64,000 nucleotides of DNA, from contig NZ_CP060790.1 of the NCBI RefSeq assembly GCF_014489595.1, positions 2,480,001 to 2,544,000 of the forward strand. Reading direction: 5' to 3'. The notes under the pieces were generated by a model. That model ran no database searches. It had not been told where the DNA came from and saw only the letters and a program-made list of their open reading frames with translations. The stretch comes from Paenacidovorax monticola. Lineage in GTDB: Bacteria > Pseudomonadota > Gammaproteobacteria > Burkholderiales > Burkholderiaceae_C. Below are positions 1 through 9,402 of this stretch, piece after piece (position 1 is the stretch's first letter; every line of letters begins with the position of its first letter). The position numbers and the translations under genes are program-made.

Positions 1-844
1 ATCGTGGACGTGCCCGCGCTCGAAACCCGCCTGGCCGAGGCCGTGCGCTACCAGCCCCAGGTGGAGATGGTGAGCAGCCCCGTGCCCGCCGCGCTCACCG
101 CCGTGTGCGAGGGGCGCGCCAGCCGCACGCGCGATGAATTCGGCGTGGAGTTCTCGGTCACGCCCTACGCCCAGCACGCCATCGCCGCGCGGCTGCACTG
201 CGAGCATCCGCACGGCCAGGTGGCGCGCCAGTGGTTCCTGCAGGACAGCATCCTGGCCTTCTTGCCACTGGGGGCGCCGAAGGGAACTCCGTGGCCATTG
301 TCTGGTCAGTCCCCCAGGAACAGGCCCCCAGTTGCTGGCCCTGGAGCCCGAAGACTTCGCGCAACGCGTGCAGCAGGCCAGCCAGGGTGCCCTGGGGCAC
401 CTGGAACTCGCGAGCAAGCGGGCCTCCTGGCCTCTTCAGCAGGCCCAGGCCGCCCACTGGAGCGGCAGCTTCGGGCCCGAAGGGGCGCGCGGCACGCCCG
501 CCTCGGGCAGCTGGGTCCTGGCCGGCGACGCGGCGCACAACGTGCACCCGCTGGCCGGACAGGGCCTGAACCTGGGACTGGCCGATGTGCAGGCCCTGGC
601 CCGCATCCTGCAGGAGCGCGACTACTGGCGCAGCATCGCCGACCTCCGGCTGCTGCGCCGCTATGAGCGCGAGCGCAAGGCAGCGCTGCTGCCCATGGGC
701 CTGGCCATGGACGGGCTGCAGCAGCTGTTCGCGCGCCGCGAGGCGCCGCTGCAGGCGCTGCGCAACTGGGGCCTCAAGGGCTTCGAGCGCAGCGGCCCGC
801 TGAAGGAATGGATGGCCCGCCAGGCCATGGGAATGACGCATTGA
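1..844 (+). CDS. UbiH/COQ6-family FAD-dependent hydroxylase (5' truncated, two frameshifts)
   Basis: This is the C-terminal part of a flavin monooxygenase of the UbiH/UbiF/COQ6 family, enzymes that hydroxylate the ring of ubiquinone precursors at the inner membrane. The FAD-binding signature GDAAHNVHPLAGQGLNLG lies at about 523-575, with the usual Arg/Lys-rich helical tail after it. The gene enters from outside the window. Two single-base losses break the frame: one in the G run at 270-274 and one in the C run at 324-329. Restoring them gives continuous protein (GAEGNSVAIVW, then QAPQLLALEPEDF). The break points look like sequencing errors rather than decay. Which ring position is hydroxylated cannot be decided from this fragment. 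dsbC follows after 37 bases on the same strand. Confidence 0.85.
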
Positions 845-881
845 AGAAACCGCGCTCCGCGCATTGAACGAGAAGAACGCC

Positions 882-1610
882 ATGAAACTGATCCCCTCCC
901 TGCTGGCCGCCGCCATGCTGGCACTGGGCCTCGGAGCCCACGCGCAGGACGTTGCCCTGCGCAAGACCCTGGCCGAGCGCATTCCGCAGCTCGACAAGAT
1001 CGAGGAAGTGCGCCCCACGCCCATGCCCGGCCTGTACGAGGTGCGTGTCGGCACCGACCTGTTCTACACCGACGCCAAGGGCAACTACCTGATCCAGGGC
1101 GAACTGATCGACACCAAGGCCCGGCGCAACCTGACCGAGGATCGCATCAACAAGCTGACGGCCATCGACTTCGAGGCGCTGCCGTTCAAGGACGCCTTCA
1201 CCATCGTGCGCGGCGACGGCTCGCGCAAGCTGGCCGTGTTCGAAGACCCCAACTGCGGCTACTGCAAGCGCTTCGAGCGCGACATGCAGAACGTGAACAA
1301 CGTCACCGTCTACCTGTTCCTCTACCCCATCCTGAGCCCCGACTCGGCCGAGAAGTCGCGCAACATCTGGTGCGCCAAGGACCGTGCAGCCGCGTGGCAC
1401 GACCAGATGCTGCGCGACAAGATCCCGCCGAGCGCAAGCTGCGACACGACGGCGCTGCAGCGCAACCTGGCGCTGGGCCGCAAGCACAAGATCACCGGCA
1501 CCCCCACGCTCATCTTCGCCAACGGCGCGCGCGTGCCCGGTGCCATCGGCTCGCAGGACGTGGAAAAGCGCCTGGCCGAAGCCGCCGGCAGCACCCCCAG
1601 CACCAACTGA
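882..1610 (+). CDS. dsbC: Thiol:disulfide interchange protein DsbC
   Basis: This is a periplasmic disulfide isomerase of 242 residues. It has a signal peptide (residues 1 to about 22, ending AHA-Q), the DsbC/DsbG N-terminal dimerisation region, and a thioredoxin fold with the active site CGYC at about 125-128 inside EDPNCGYCKRF. A second cysteine pair sits later in the domain, and the cis-proline loop is GTPTLIF, all as in DsbC. I chose the ATG at 882 because it starts directly on the signal peptide; an in-frame TTG at 864 would add six non-conserved residues. The protein corrects mis-paired disulfides and is kept reduced by DsbD, which is not in this window. The frame is intact and the length is normal for the family. 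Confidence 0.93.
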   Translation: MKLIPSLLAAAMLALGLGAHAQDVALRKTLAERIPQLDKIEEVRPTPMPGLYEVRVGTDLFYTDAKGNYLIQGELIDTKARRNLTEDRINKLTAIDFEALPFKDAFTIVRGDGSRKLAVFEDPNCGYCKRFERDMQNVNNVTVYLFLYPILSPDSAEKSRNIWCAKDRAAAWHDQMLRDKIPPSASCDTTALQRNLALGRKHKITGTPTLIFANGARVPGAIGSQDVEKRLAEAAGSTPSTN

Positions 1611-1708
1611 CCCCTCCGGCCGCGCGGGTGCCGGCCGGCACCCCGCGCGGACTCCTCTCGCCCGGGCCGCGCCGCGTCCGGCATGCGCCCTTCACCCACG
1701 CCGCCGCC

Positions 1709-3521
1709 ATGCCCACTGCCCGCCGCGCCACCGAGCCCGCCCCGTCCACTACCGGGTGGAGCCCGCCGACCTCCACGCCCACCTCTTCCAGGTCACGCTC
1801 ACCATCGCGCAACCCGCTGCGGGGCAGGAACTCTCGCTGCCCGCGTGGATTCCGGGCAGCTACCTGGTGCGCGAGTTCGCCAAGAACCTGCAGCGCCTCG
1901 CCGCCCGCCAGGGCCGCCAGGCGGTGGCGCTGACCAAGATCGCCAAGGACCGCTGGCGCGCGAAGTGCCAGAGCGGCAAGCCGCTGGTGCTGAGCTACGA
2001 GGTCTGCGCCTACGACACCTCGGTGCGCACGGCCTGGCTGGACGCCACGCGCGGCTTCTTCAACGGCACGAGCCTGTGCCTGCGCGTGGAGGGCCAGACC
2101 GAGCAGCCCTGCACCATCGACATCGTTGCTCCTAAAAAGAGAGCTGGCAGCGCTGAATGGCACTGCGCCACGGGCCTTGCGGGCGTGAACACCGATGCCC
2201 GCGGCTTCGGCACCTACCGGGCGGCCGGCTACGACGAGCTCGTGGACTGCCCCGTGGAGATGGGCGCCTTCTGGAGCACCACCTTCAAGGCCTGCGGCGT
2301 GACGCACCGCTTCGTGGTCGCGGGAGCCGCCCCTCGTTCGACCACCAGCGCCTCATCGACGACACGCGCAAGATCTGCGAGACGGCCATCCGCTTCTGGC
2401 ACGGCGCGGGCAAGCCGCCCTTCAAGCACTACCTGTTCCTGCTCAACGTGGTGGACGACGGCTACGGCGGCCTGGAGCACCGCAACTCCACGGCGCTGAT
2501 CTGCGGCCGGCGCGACCTGCCGCGCGTGGGGGAGGCCAAGGCCGCCGAGGGCTACACCACCCTGCTGGGGCTCATCAGCCATGAGTACTTCCACACCTGG
2601 AACGTCAAGCGCCTGCGGCCCGCCGAGTTCGCACGCTACGACTACGCGCAGGAGAACTACACGCGCCTGCTGTGGTTCTTCGAGGGCTTCACGAGCTACT
2701 ACGACGATCTGCTGCTGCGCCGCGCGGGCCTGATCGACGACGCCACCTACCTTCGGCTGCTCGCCAAGACCTGCAACCAGGTGCTGCAGACGCCGGGCCG
2801 CCACGTGCAGAGCGTGGCCGACGCGAGCTTCGACGCCTGGGTCAAGTACTACCGCCAGGACGAGAACACGCCCAACGCCACGGTGAGCTACTACACCAAG
2901 GGTTCGCTCGTGGCGCTGTGCCTCGATCTCGCGCTGCGCCGCGAGGGCAAGACCGACCTCGACGCCGTGATGCGCGCGCTCTGGCAGCGCTGCGCGGGCG
3001 GCCCCATGGCCGAGTCCGACCTGCTCGCGGCGCTGCAGTCGCTGACGGGCCGCGCCTGGGACGCCGAGATCGCCGCATGGGTGCACGGCACGTCCGACCT
3101 GCCGCTGACAGAGCTGTTCGCGGCCCAGGGCGTCACGCTCAAGGCCGAAACGCCCCAGCCCGCGCAGCGCCTGGGCCTGCGCGTGCAGGAGAACCACAGC
3201 ATCCAGATCAAGGCCGTGCTGCGCGGCGGCCCGGCCGAGCGCGCGGGCTTCATGGCGGGCGACGAGTGGCTGGGCCTGGAGGCGCATGGCCAGGCCTGGC
3301 GCCTCGCGCGGCTGGACGACGTGGCGCTTTACGCGGGCCCGGCCCGCCAGGTCACGGCCCTGGTGGCGCGCGACCGGCGCCTGCTGCGCCTGCCGCTGGA
3401 TCTGGCATTGCCGGCCCCGGCCGGCGCCAAGGAGCAGGCGGCGCCGCAGCGCCCCGCCGACACCATTGGCCTCTCGGTGGCCGACGCCGCCCTGCTCGCC
3501 CGCTGGCTGGCGCCCGCCTGA
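1709..3521 (+). CDS. M61-family metallopeptidase with C-terminal PDZ domain (two frameshifts)
   Basis: This is a zinc peptidase of the M61 (glycyl aminopeptidase-like) family, about 604 residues after correction. The zinc motif is HEYFH (in [12 protein letters not shown], near 2577-2612), with the downstream Glu in [11 protein letters not shown]. The C-terminal 120 residues resemble a PDZ domain ([17 protein letters not shown]). The N-terminal beta-rich domain contains [15 protein letters not shown], typical of the family. One C is missing near 1741-1743 and one in the C run at 2330-2333. The ATG at 1709 becomes the natural start once the first is restored ([15 protein letters not shown]). 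The segment 2120-2150 is unusually AT-rich and may be a small inserted repeat that stayed in frame. The physiological substrate is unknown. Confidence 0.85.
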
Positions 3522-3606
3522 CGCGCCCAGTGGTTACCACGCGGTAACACGATGGCGCACGCTTGGGTATAGTTGGCCGGTTCACCACATATTCACGGAG
3601 ATAACC

Positions 3607-4386
3607 TTGGCTTACGAAACCATCGAAGTGCGCACCGAGGCCGACAAGGTCGGCATCATCACGCTCAACCGTCCCAAGCAGCTCAACGCGCTGAACGACC
3701 AGCTCATGAACGAGCTGGGCACGGCCCTGCAGGCCTTCGATGCCGACGAGAAGATCGGCTGCATCATCCTCACGGGCAGCGAAAAGGCCTTCGCGGCAGG
3801 CGCGGACATCGGCGCCATGGCCAAGTACAGCTTCGCCGATGCCTACAAGGGCGACTACATCACGCGCAACTGGGAACAGATCCGCGCCATCCGCAAGCCC
3901 GTGATCGCGGCCGTGAGCGGCTTCGCCCTGGGCGGCGGCTGCGAGCTGGCGATGATGTGCGACTTCATCATCGCCGCCGACAACGCGCGCTTCGGCCAGC
4001 CCGAGATCAAGCTCGGCGTGATCCCCGGCGCGGGCGGCACCCAGCGCCTGCCGCGCGCCGTGGGCAAGTCCAAGGCCATGGACATGGCCCTCACGGGCCG
4101 CATGATGGACGCCACCGAAGCCGAGCGCTCGGGCCTGGTGAGCCGTGTCGTGCCCTTCGAGAAGCTCATGGACGAGGCCCTGGGCGCCGCGCTCATCATC
4201 AGCGGCTTCTCGCAGATCGCCGTGATGGCGGCCAAGGAGTCGGTCAACCGTGCATTCGAGGGCTCGCTGTCCGACGGCGTGATGTTCGAGCGCCGCCTGT
4301 TCCATGCGCTGTTCGCCACGCAGGATCAGAAGGAAGGCATGGACGCCTTCATGAACAAGCGCGCCGCGAACTTTACGCACCAATAA
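3607..4386 (+). CDS. Enoyl-CoA hydratase
   Basis: This is a crotonase-fold enzyme of 259 residues that hydrates trans-2-enoyl-CoA in fatty-acid beta-oxidation. Visible signatures are the oxyanion-hole segment [11 protein letters not shown], the second oxyanion segment [13 protein letters not shown], and the catalytic Glu region [21 protein letters not shown]. The start is a TTG at 3607, preceded by GGAG at 3597-3600. It gives [23 protein letters not shown], the usual N-terminus; no ATG or GTG lies at an equivalent place. The gene is monocistronic, with the tRNA-Met gene directly after it. The frame is intact. The family contains other activities, but the residues match classical short-chain enoyl-CoA hydratases. 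Confidence 0.9.
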   Translation: MAYETIEVRTEADKVGIITLNRPKQLNALNDQLMNELGTALQAFDADEKIGCIILTGSEKAFAAGADIGAMAKYSFADAYKGDYITRNWEQIRAIRKPVIAAVSGFALGGGCELAMMCDFIIAADNARFGQPEIKLGVIPGAGGTQRLPRAVGKSKAMDMALTGRMMDATEAERSGLVSRVVPFEKLMDEALGAALIISGFSQIAVMAAKESVNRAFEGSLSDGVMFERRLFHALFATQDQKEGMDAFMNKRAANFTHQ

Positions 4387-4412
4387 ATCCTGGTATATAA
4401 TCGCTTTCTGTC

Positions 4413-4489
4413 GGTCGTATAGCTCAGTTGGTTAGAGCGCAGCATTCATAATGCTGATGTCGGTGGTTCAAGTCCACCTACGACCACCA
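4413..4489 (+). tRNA. tRNA-Met (CAT anticodon), CCA encoded
   Basis: This is a complete cloverleaf of 77 bases including an encoded CCA. The acceptor stem GGTCGTA pairs with TACGACC, the D arm is AGCTCAGTTGGTTAGAGC, the anticodon stem is CAGCA/TGCTG with loop TTCATAA and anticodon CAT at 4447-4449, and the T arm is GTGGTTCAAGTCCAC. The first base pair is G-C, so this is not the initiator, which normally has a mismatch there. Elongator tRNA-Met is the best call. A lysidine-modified tRNA-Ile2, which also has a CAT anticodon in the gene, cannot be fully excluded by eye. Confidence 0.93.
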
Positions 4490-4495
4490 CATACA

Positions 4496-4526
4496 ACCCA
4501 CAGTGGCCTGCCACTGTGGGTTTTTC
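4496..4526 (+). terminator. Rho-independent terminator after tRNA-Met
   Basis: A perfect 11-base-pair hairpin (ACCCACAGTGG / CCACTGTGGGT, loop CCTG) is followed by TTTTTCTTT. It lies seven bases after the tRNA CCA end and should end the tRNA transcript. Confidence 0.9.
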
Positions 4527-4582
4527 TTTGGGCGGTGCCGGAAGGCCAGGCGCCGCCCTAAAATTCGCGCACTCAGCCCTGG

Positions 4583-5018
4583 ATGAACACCATGAACCGC
4601 TGTCCGCCTCTCCCCCCCTCCTGCGTGGCACCTTTGCCGCGCTGGGCTTCTCGCTGGCGCTGCTCCCCGCCCTGGCGCAGGAGCAGACTCCTGCCGTCAC
4701 CGGCAGCGCCGCCCGCAACTTCCCGAGGCCGCCCTGCGCGGCAAGCTGGCCTTCACTACGGGCCCCGGCTCGGCCCAGCTCAACAACGACACCATCCGCA
4801 CGGCACCGGGCTTTCGCCTGTTCAGCCCCCAGAATGCGCTGGTCATGGCCCATACGGTGCAAGGCCAGTCCTTCACCGTGAACTACGTCATCGAGCCCAG
4901 CACGGGCCTGCTGCACACGGCCTGGATCCTCAGCAAGGCCGAGGCCGACCTGCCCCGCAAGGGCAGCGACAAGATCCAGCGCAACTTCGACTTCGCGTCG
5001 GAACGCCCCGCGAACTGA
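4583..5018 (+). CDS. Small predicted secreted protein of unknown function (two frameshifts)
   Basis: After correction this reads as a protein of about 145 residues with an N-terminal signal peptide (LRGTFAALGFSLALLPALA, cleaved before QEQ). The mature part contains TTGPGSAQLNNDTIRTAPGF and FTVNYVIEPSTGLLHTAWIL and ends ASERPAN. One C is missing from the C run at 4612-4618 and one at 4722-4724, so each third of the gene lies in a different frame. Both corrections give sequence consistent with a compact beta-rich exported protein. I do not recognise the family. It stands alone between the tRNA terminator and miaB on the same strand. Confidence 0.6.
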
Positions 5019-5096
5019 ACCATTTCCCAGGGAGCCGTGCACCGCGGGCGCCACCGGCCCCGCGTCCGCACGGCCGCCCGTCATTGCGAGACCGCC

Positions 5097-6428
5097 ATGT
5101 CCAAGAAAGTCTTCATCAAAACCTTCGGCTGCCAGATGAACGAGTACGACTCGGACAAGATGGCCGACGTGCTGGGCGCAGCCCAGGGCTACGAGCCCAC
5201 GCAGAACATGGACGAGGCCGACCTCATCCTGTTCAACACCTGCTCGGTGCGCGAGAAGGCGCAGGAAAAGGTGTTCAGCGACCTCGGCCGCGTCAAGCAC
5301 CTCAAGGAGAAGGGCGTGCTCATCGGCGTGGGCGGCTGCGTGGCCAGCCAGGAGGGCGAGGAGATCATCAAGCGCGCGCCCTATGTGGACGTGGTCTTCG
5401 GCCCGCAGACCCTGCACCGCCTGCCCGAGCTGCTGAACGCCCGCGCCGCCAAGGCCCGGCCGCAGGTGGACATCAGCTTTCCCGAGATCGAGAAGTTCGA
5501 CCACCTGCCGCCCGCGCGCGTGGAAGGTGCCAGCGCCTTCGTCTCCATCATGGAAGGCTGCAGCAAGTACTGCAGCTACTGCGTGGTGCCCTACACCCGT
5601 GGCGAGGAGGTGAGCCGCCCCTTCGACGACGTGCTCGTGGAGGTCGCGGGCCTGGCCGACCAGGGCGTGAAGGAAGTGACGCTGCTGGGCCAGAACGTGA
5701 ACGCCTACCTGGGCAAGATGGGCGACACCGCCGAAATGGCCGACTTTGCGCTACTGCTCGAATACGTGGCCGAGATCCCCGGCATCGAGCGCATCCGCTA
5801 CACCACGAGCCATCCCAACGAGTTCACGCCGCGCCTGATCGAGGCCTACGCCAAGCTACCCAAGCTCGTGAGCCACCTGCACCTGCCCGTGCAGCACGGC
5901 TCGGACAAGATCCTCATGGCCATGAAGCGCGGCTACACGGCCATGGAATACAAGAGCACGATCCGCAAGCTGCGCGCCATCCGCCCCGACCTGGCCATGA
6001 GCAGCGACTTCATCGTCGGCTTCCCCGGAGAGACCGAGGAAGATTTCCAGAAGATGATGAAGCTCATCGACGACGTGCGCTTCGACAACAGCTTCAGCTT
6101 CATCTTCAGCCCGCGCCCCGGCACGCCGGCCGCCAACCTGCACGACGACACGCCGCACGACGTGAAGCTGCGCCGCCTGCAGGAGCTGCAGGCCGTGATC
6201 AACACCAACATCCGCGAGATCAGCGAGGAGCGCGTGGGCACGGTGCAGCGTATCCTCGTCGAAGGCCTGTCCAAGCGCGACGGCAGCGAACTCATGGGCC
6301 GCACCGAATGCAACCGCGTGGTCAACTTCGCCGGCCCCGCGCGCCTGATCGGCCAGATGATCGACGTGCGCGTGACCGAAGCCAAGGCCTACACGCTGCG
6401 CGGCGAGGTGGTGCTGCAGGAGCACTGA
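5097..6428 (+). CDS. miaB: tRNA-2-methylthio-N6-dimethylallyladenosine synthase MiaB
   Basis: This is a radical-SAM methylthiotransferase of 443 residues that adds a methylthio group to i6A37 of tRNAs reading UNN codons. The N-terminal UPF0004 domain has its three cluster cysteines ([32 protein letters not shown]). The radical-SAM motif CSKYCSYC occurs within [18 protein letters not shown], and a TRAM domain closes the protein (residues about 375-440). The ATG at 5097 gives the conserved start [18 protein letters not shown]. The frame is intact and the length is usual. Many proteobacteria have miaB next to ybeZ/ybeY; here the next gene is instead a LysR regulator on the same strand. Confidence 0.97.
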   Translation: MSKKVFIKTFGCQMNEYDSDKMADVLGAAQGYEPTQNMDEADLILFNTCSVREKAQEKVFSDLGRVKHLKEKGVLIGVGGCVASQEGEEIIKRAPYVDVVFGPQTLHRLPELLNARAAKARPQVDISFPEIEKFDHLPPARVEGASAFVSIMEGCSKYCSYCVVPYTRGEEVSRPFDDVLVEVAGLADQGVKEVTLLGQNVNAYLGKMGDTAEMADFALLLEYVAEIPGIERIRYTTSHPNEFTPRLIEAYAKLPKLVSHLHLPVQHGSDKILMAMKRGYTAMEYKSTIRKLRAIRPDLAMSSDFIVGFPGETEEDFQKMMKLIDDVRFDNSFSFIFSPRPGTPAANLHDDTPHDVKLRRLQELQAVINTNIREISEERVGTVQRILVEGLSKRDGSELMGRTECNRVVNFAGPARLIGQMIDVRVTEAKAYTLRGEVVLQEH

Positions 6429-6455
6429 CTCCCCACGGTGCCATCCTGCTCGGCC

Positions 6456-7721
6456 ATGAACACGCCACCGAGCACCTCACCAAGGCAGGCCCTCGGCGCG
6501 CTGGGCATGCCGCCGCTGACCGAGCGCCTCAAGTCCCTGCGGGCGCTGCAGGCGGTGGCCACGCACGGAAGCACCGCGCAGGCGGCGCAGGCCATGCACA
6601 CGTCGCAGCCGGCGGTGACCCGCTCGATCCAGGAACTGGAGAAGTTCTGTGGCCTGGACCTGTTCAGCCGGGCCACGCGCGGCATGGCGCCCACACCCAT
6701 CGGCGCCCTCCTCGCCAAACGCACCGAGACACTGTTCTTGCACCTTTCCCACGGCGCCACCGAAGCCATTGCCGCCGCGCCGCCGGCCACGCGCAGGCCG
6801 CCGGCCATGCAGCGCTTCGCCAGCACCGTGTCGCCCAGCGGGCTGCGCTCGCTGGTGGCCATCGCGGCGGCAGGCAGCGAAGGCGCCGCCGCTGCGCTGC
6901 TGGGCGTGACCCAGCCGGCCGTGCATGCCGCGCTGCAGTCGCTGGAGCAGTCGCTCGGTGTACACCTGTTCCACAAGCTGGCCACGGGCACGCAACTGGC
7001 GCCCGCCGGCGAAGCCCTGCTGCGGCGCGCCAAGCTGGCGCTGGCCGAGATCCGGGCCATGGAGGGCGACCTGGCCGCGTGGCGGGGCGAGGTGCGCGGC
7101 CGGATCGTGGTGGGCGTGCTTCCGCTGTCGGTGAGCAGTTTTCTTACCTCCGCGCTGGAAGCCCTGCTGCGCCGCCACCCCAACATCCAGGTCCAGGTCG
7201 TCGACGGCACCTATGAAAGCCTGGTGCAGCAATTGCTCAGCGCCGACGTCGATGCCATCGCGGGCGCGCTGCGCAACGATGCGCCTGCCGAAGACATCCG
7301 GCAGCACCACCTGTTCGACGACGACCTCGTGATCGTCGCCCGCGCCGGCCATCCCTGCCTTGCGGGCGCGGCGCCCAGCCTGCGCGACCTGCTGCACTGG
7401 GAATGGGTGATGCCGCTGCCGGACACGCCTGCCGACCTGGTGCTGCGGCAGCTGTTCCGCGCGCAGGGCCTCGAGCCACCGGCCAGGAGCGTGCGCGCCA
7501 GCAGCCCCATGCTGACCCAGGCCTTCGTGATGCAGGCCGGCAGACTGGCCCTGGGCTCACGCGTCCAGGCCGAGAGCCAGCAGGGCCCGCTGCGAATCGT
7601 TCCGCTGGCGCTGCCCTCCACCAGGCGCCGCATCGGCATGGCCACGCGCGCCATGGGTGAGCCCTCGCACGACCTGCAGCTCTTTCTCGATGCCTGCAAA
7701 GCCGCCATCCATACGGCATAA
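6456..7721 (+). CDS. LysR-type regulator with two N-terminal HTH domains
   Basis: This is a LysR-family transcription factor of about 421 residues, roughly 120 longer than usual because it carries two winged-HTH domains in tandem. HTH1 is about residues 26-88 (RALQAVATHGSTAQAAQAMH, QPAVTRSIQELE). HTH2 is about 129-188 (LVAIAAAGSEGAAAALLGVT, QPAVHAALQSLEQSLGVHLF). A single substrate-binding domain follows (about 205-405). An ATG at 6507 is an alternative start that keeps both HTH domains. It lies directly upstream of the aromatic transporter and demethylase genes in the same direction, so it is the likely regulator of that island. A T-N11-A sequence (TAAATTCAACTTA, 7719-7731) overlaps its stop codon and is a weak candidate binding site. 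Confidence 0.85.
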   Translation: MNTPPSTSPRQALGALGMPPLTERLKSLRALQAVATHGSTAQAAQAMHTSQPAVTRSIQELEKFCGLDLFSRATRGMAPTPIGALLAKRTETLFLHLSHGATEAIAAAPPATRRPPAMQRFASTVSPSGLRSLVAIAAAGSEGAAAALLGVTQPAVHAALQSLEQSLGVHLFHKLATGTQLAPAGEALLRRAKLALAEIRAMEGDLAAWRGEVRGRIVVGVLPLSVSSFLTSALEALLRRHPNIQVQVVDGTYESLVQQLLSADVDAIAGALRNDAPAEDIRQHHLFDDDLVIVARAGHPCLAGAAPSLRDLLHWEWVMPLPDTPADLVLRQLFRAQGLEPPARSVRASSPMLTQAFVMQAGRLALGSRVQAESQQGPLRIVPLALPSTRRRIGMATRAMGEPSHDLQLFLDACKAAIHTA

Positions 7722-8015
7722 ATTCAACTTATATACCTATCGAGGCCTGCAGCCTTGCCCCAGCTGCGCTACTGGGCCATGCCTACTAATGCCGCTTGAG
7801 TAGCAGCAGCTCCCCGGTGACCGATCGCGGCGGCATACAGAAATACCCTCATAAGGAGAATTGATAGGTTCTCCCTGCTTTGGCATTGGTGCGTTCCAGC
7901 ACTGCTCCAGATAATTTTGCCCATGAATGCCGGGCAAGCGATCCACGGCACACCGGCCTTCCGGGCCGCCCAGAAGAACGCCACCGAGACAACCTATTCC
8001 CTGGAAGGGATTTGT
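7722..8015 (+). promoter_or_regulatory. Intergenic region before the aromatic-acid island
   Basis: These 294 bases hold no convincing gene. They start with the AT-rich stretch AATTCAACTTATATACCTAT, containing the candidate LysR site that overlaps the preceding stop codon. A short inverted repeat GGAGAA/TTCTCC lies at 7855-7874. No strong sigma-70 promoter stood out. The promoter of the transporter-vanAB operon is expected here by position only. Confidence 0.35.
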
Positions 8016-9358
8016 ATGCACGACATCCGCAAGACGCTCGAGCAGGGCGCCATGAGCCGGTTCCAATGGCAGGCCGTGGCCCTCTGCGTCATGCTCATCA
8101 TGCTGGACGGCTTCGACGTGCTGGTCATGGCCTTCACCGGCTCGAGCGTCGCAGCCGAATGGAAGCTCAACGGCGCACAGCTGGGCGTGCTCTTCAGCGC
8201 CGGACTGTTCGGCATGGCCGGCGGCTCCCTGTTCGTCGCTCCGCTGGCCGACCGCATCGGGCGCCAGCCCGTCATCGTGCTGTGCCTGGCGATCATCGCC
8301 GCCGGCATGCTGCTGTCGAGCGCCGTGCGCAGCCACATCGAGCTGGCGGCGTTGCGCGGCATCACGGGCCTGGGCATCGGGGGCATGCTGGCCAGCGTCG
8401 GCGTCATCACCGCCGAATACGCGTCGCTCAAATGGCGCAGCACCTGCGTGGCCCTGCAGGCCACGGGCTACCCCATCGGGGCGACGCTGGGCGGCATGGC
8501 AGCGGCATGGCTGCTGCAGCACCATGGCTGGCGCTCGGTATTCATCTTCGGCGGCCTGTGCACGGCGGCGATCATCCCGCTCGTGCTCTGGCGCCTGCCC
8601 GAATCGACGGACTTCCTCATGGCCCGCCGCCCCGCAAATGCGCTGGGCAAGATCAACCGCATCCTGGCCCTGATGGAGCGCCCGCCGCTGCAGCAGCTGC
8701 CCGCACGCGCGCAGGGCGATGCCGCGGCCGCCCAGGGCAGCTCCCTTGCGGGGCTGTTCAGGAACGGCCTGGCCCGTCCGACGCTGATGCTGTGGAGCGC
8801 CTTCTTCCTGCTGATGTTCAGCGTGTACTTCTCACTGAGCTGGACGCCCAAGCTGCTGGTGGAGGCCGGCCTGTCCGCCCAGCAGGGCGTGACCGGCGGC
8901 GTGCTGATCAACGTGGGCGGCATCATCGGCGGCAGCCTCTTCGGCGCCCTGGCCGTGCGCATGCGGCTCGCTCCACTCACGGCATCGGCCTTCGTGCTCT
9001 ATGCGCTGTTCACCGCCTTGTTCGGCGCGGTCTCCGGCACGCTGGGGCTGGCATTCGCGGTGGCGTTCTGCATGGGCATCGTTCTGTTTGCATCGATGGC
9101 CGGGCTGTATGCCTTCGCACCGGCCACCTACCCGGCGTCCGTACGCACCACGGGCCTGGGCTGGGCCATCGGCATCGGCCGCATCGGCGCCATTGCCGCC
9201 CCCTGCTGGCCGGCCTGCTGCGCGACGGCGGCTGGCAGCCTGCCTCGCTGTACTACGCCTATGCGCTGCCGCTGGTCGCCGGTGCGCTGGCCGTGCTGGC
9301 GATCGGCAGCGGCCGGGCCGCGCCCGGCCAGGCCAATGCCGTGCCCACGCACGGCTGA
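8016..9358 (+). CDS. MFS aromatic acid:H+ symporter (AAHS family), one frameshift
   Basis: This is a 12-helix major-facilitator transporter of about 447 residues. The start motif MLDGFDVLVMAFTG and the loop motif PLADRIGRQPVIV are hallmarks of the aromatic acid/H+ symporters (PcaK, VanK, BenK). It probably takes up the methoxylated or hydroxylated benzoate used by the demethylase encoded next. One C is missing from the C run at 9199-9203. Restoring it joins GRIGAIAAP to LLAGLLRDGGWQPASLYYAY and the final helix. The ATG at 8016 gives MHDIRKTLEQGAMSRFQWQ, a typical AAHS N-terminus. The vanA-type gene starts 44 bases later, so the genes are probably co-transcribed. Confidence 0.88.
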
Positions 9359-9402
9359 CGCCCGGGCGGCCCCACCGCCCCTCATCTTTCATGGAGCCCA
9401 AC

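Noticed and set aside
4413..4489. Initiator tRNA-fMet.
   Set aside because: The first acceptor pair is G-C; initiators carry a mismatch at this place.
4583..7216. An 877-codon plus-strand frame covering miaB.
   Set aside because: It is an Arg/Pro/Gly-rich shadow of miaB in another frame. Only the start region coincides with the small secreted protein.
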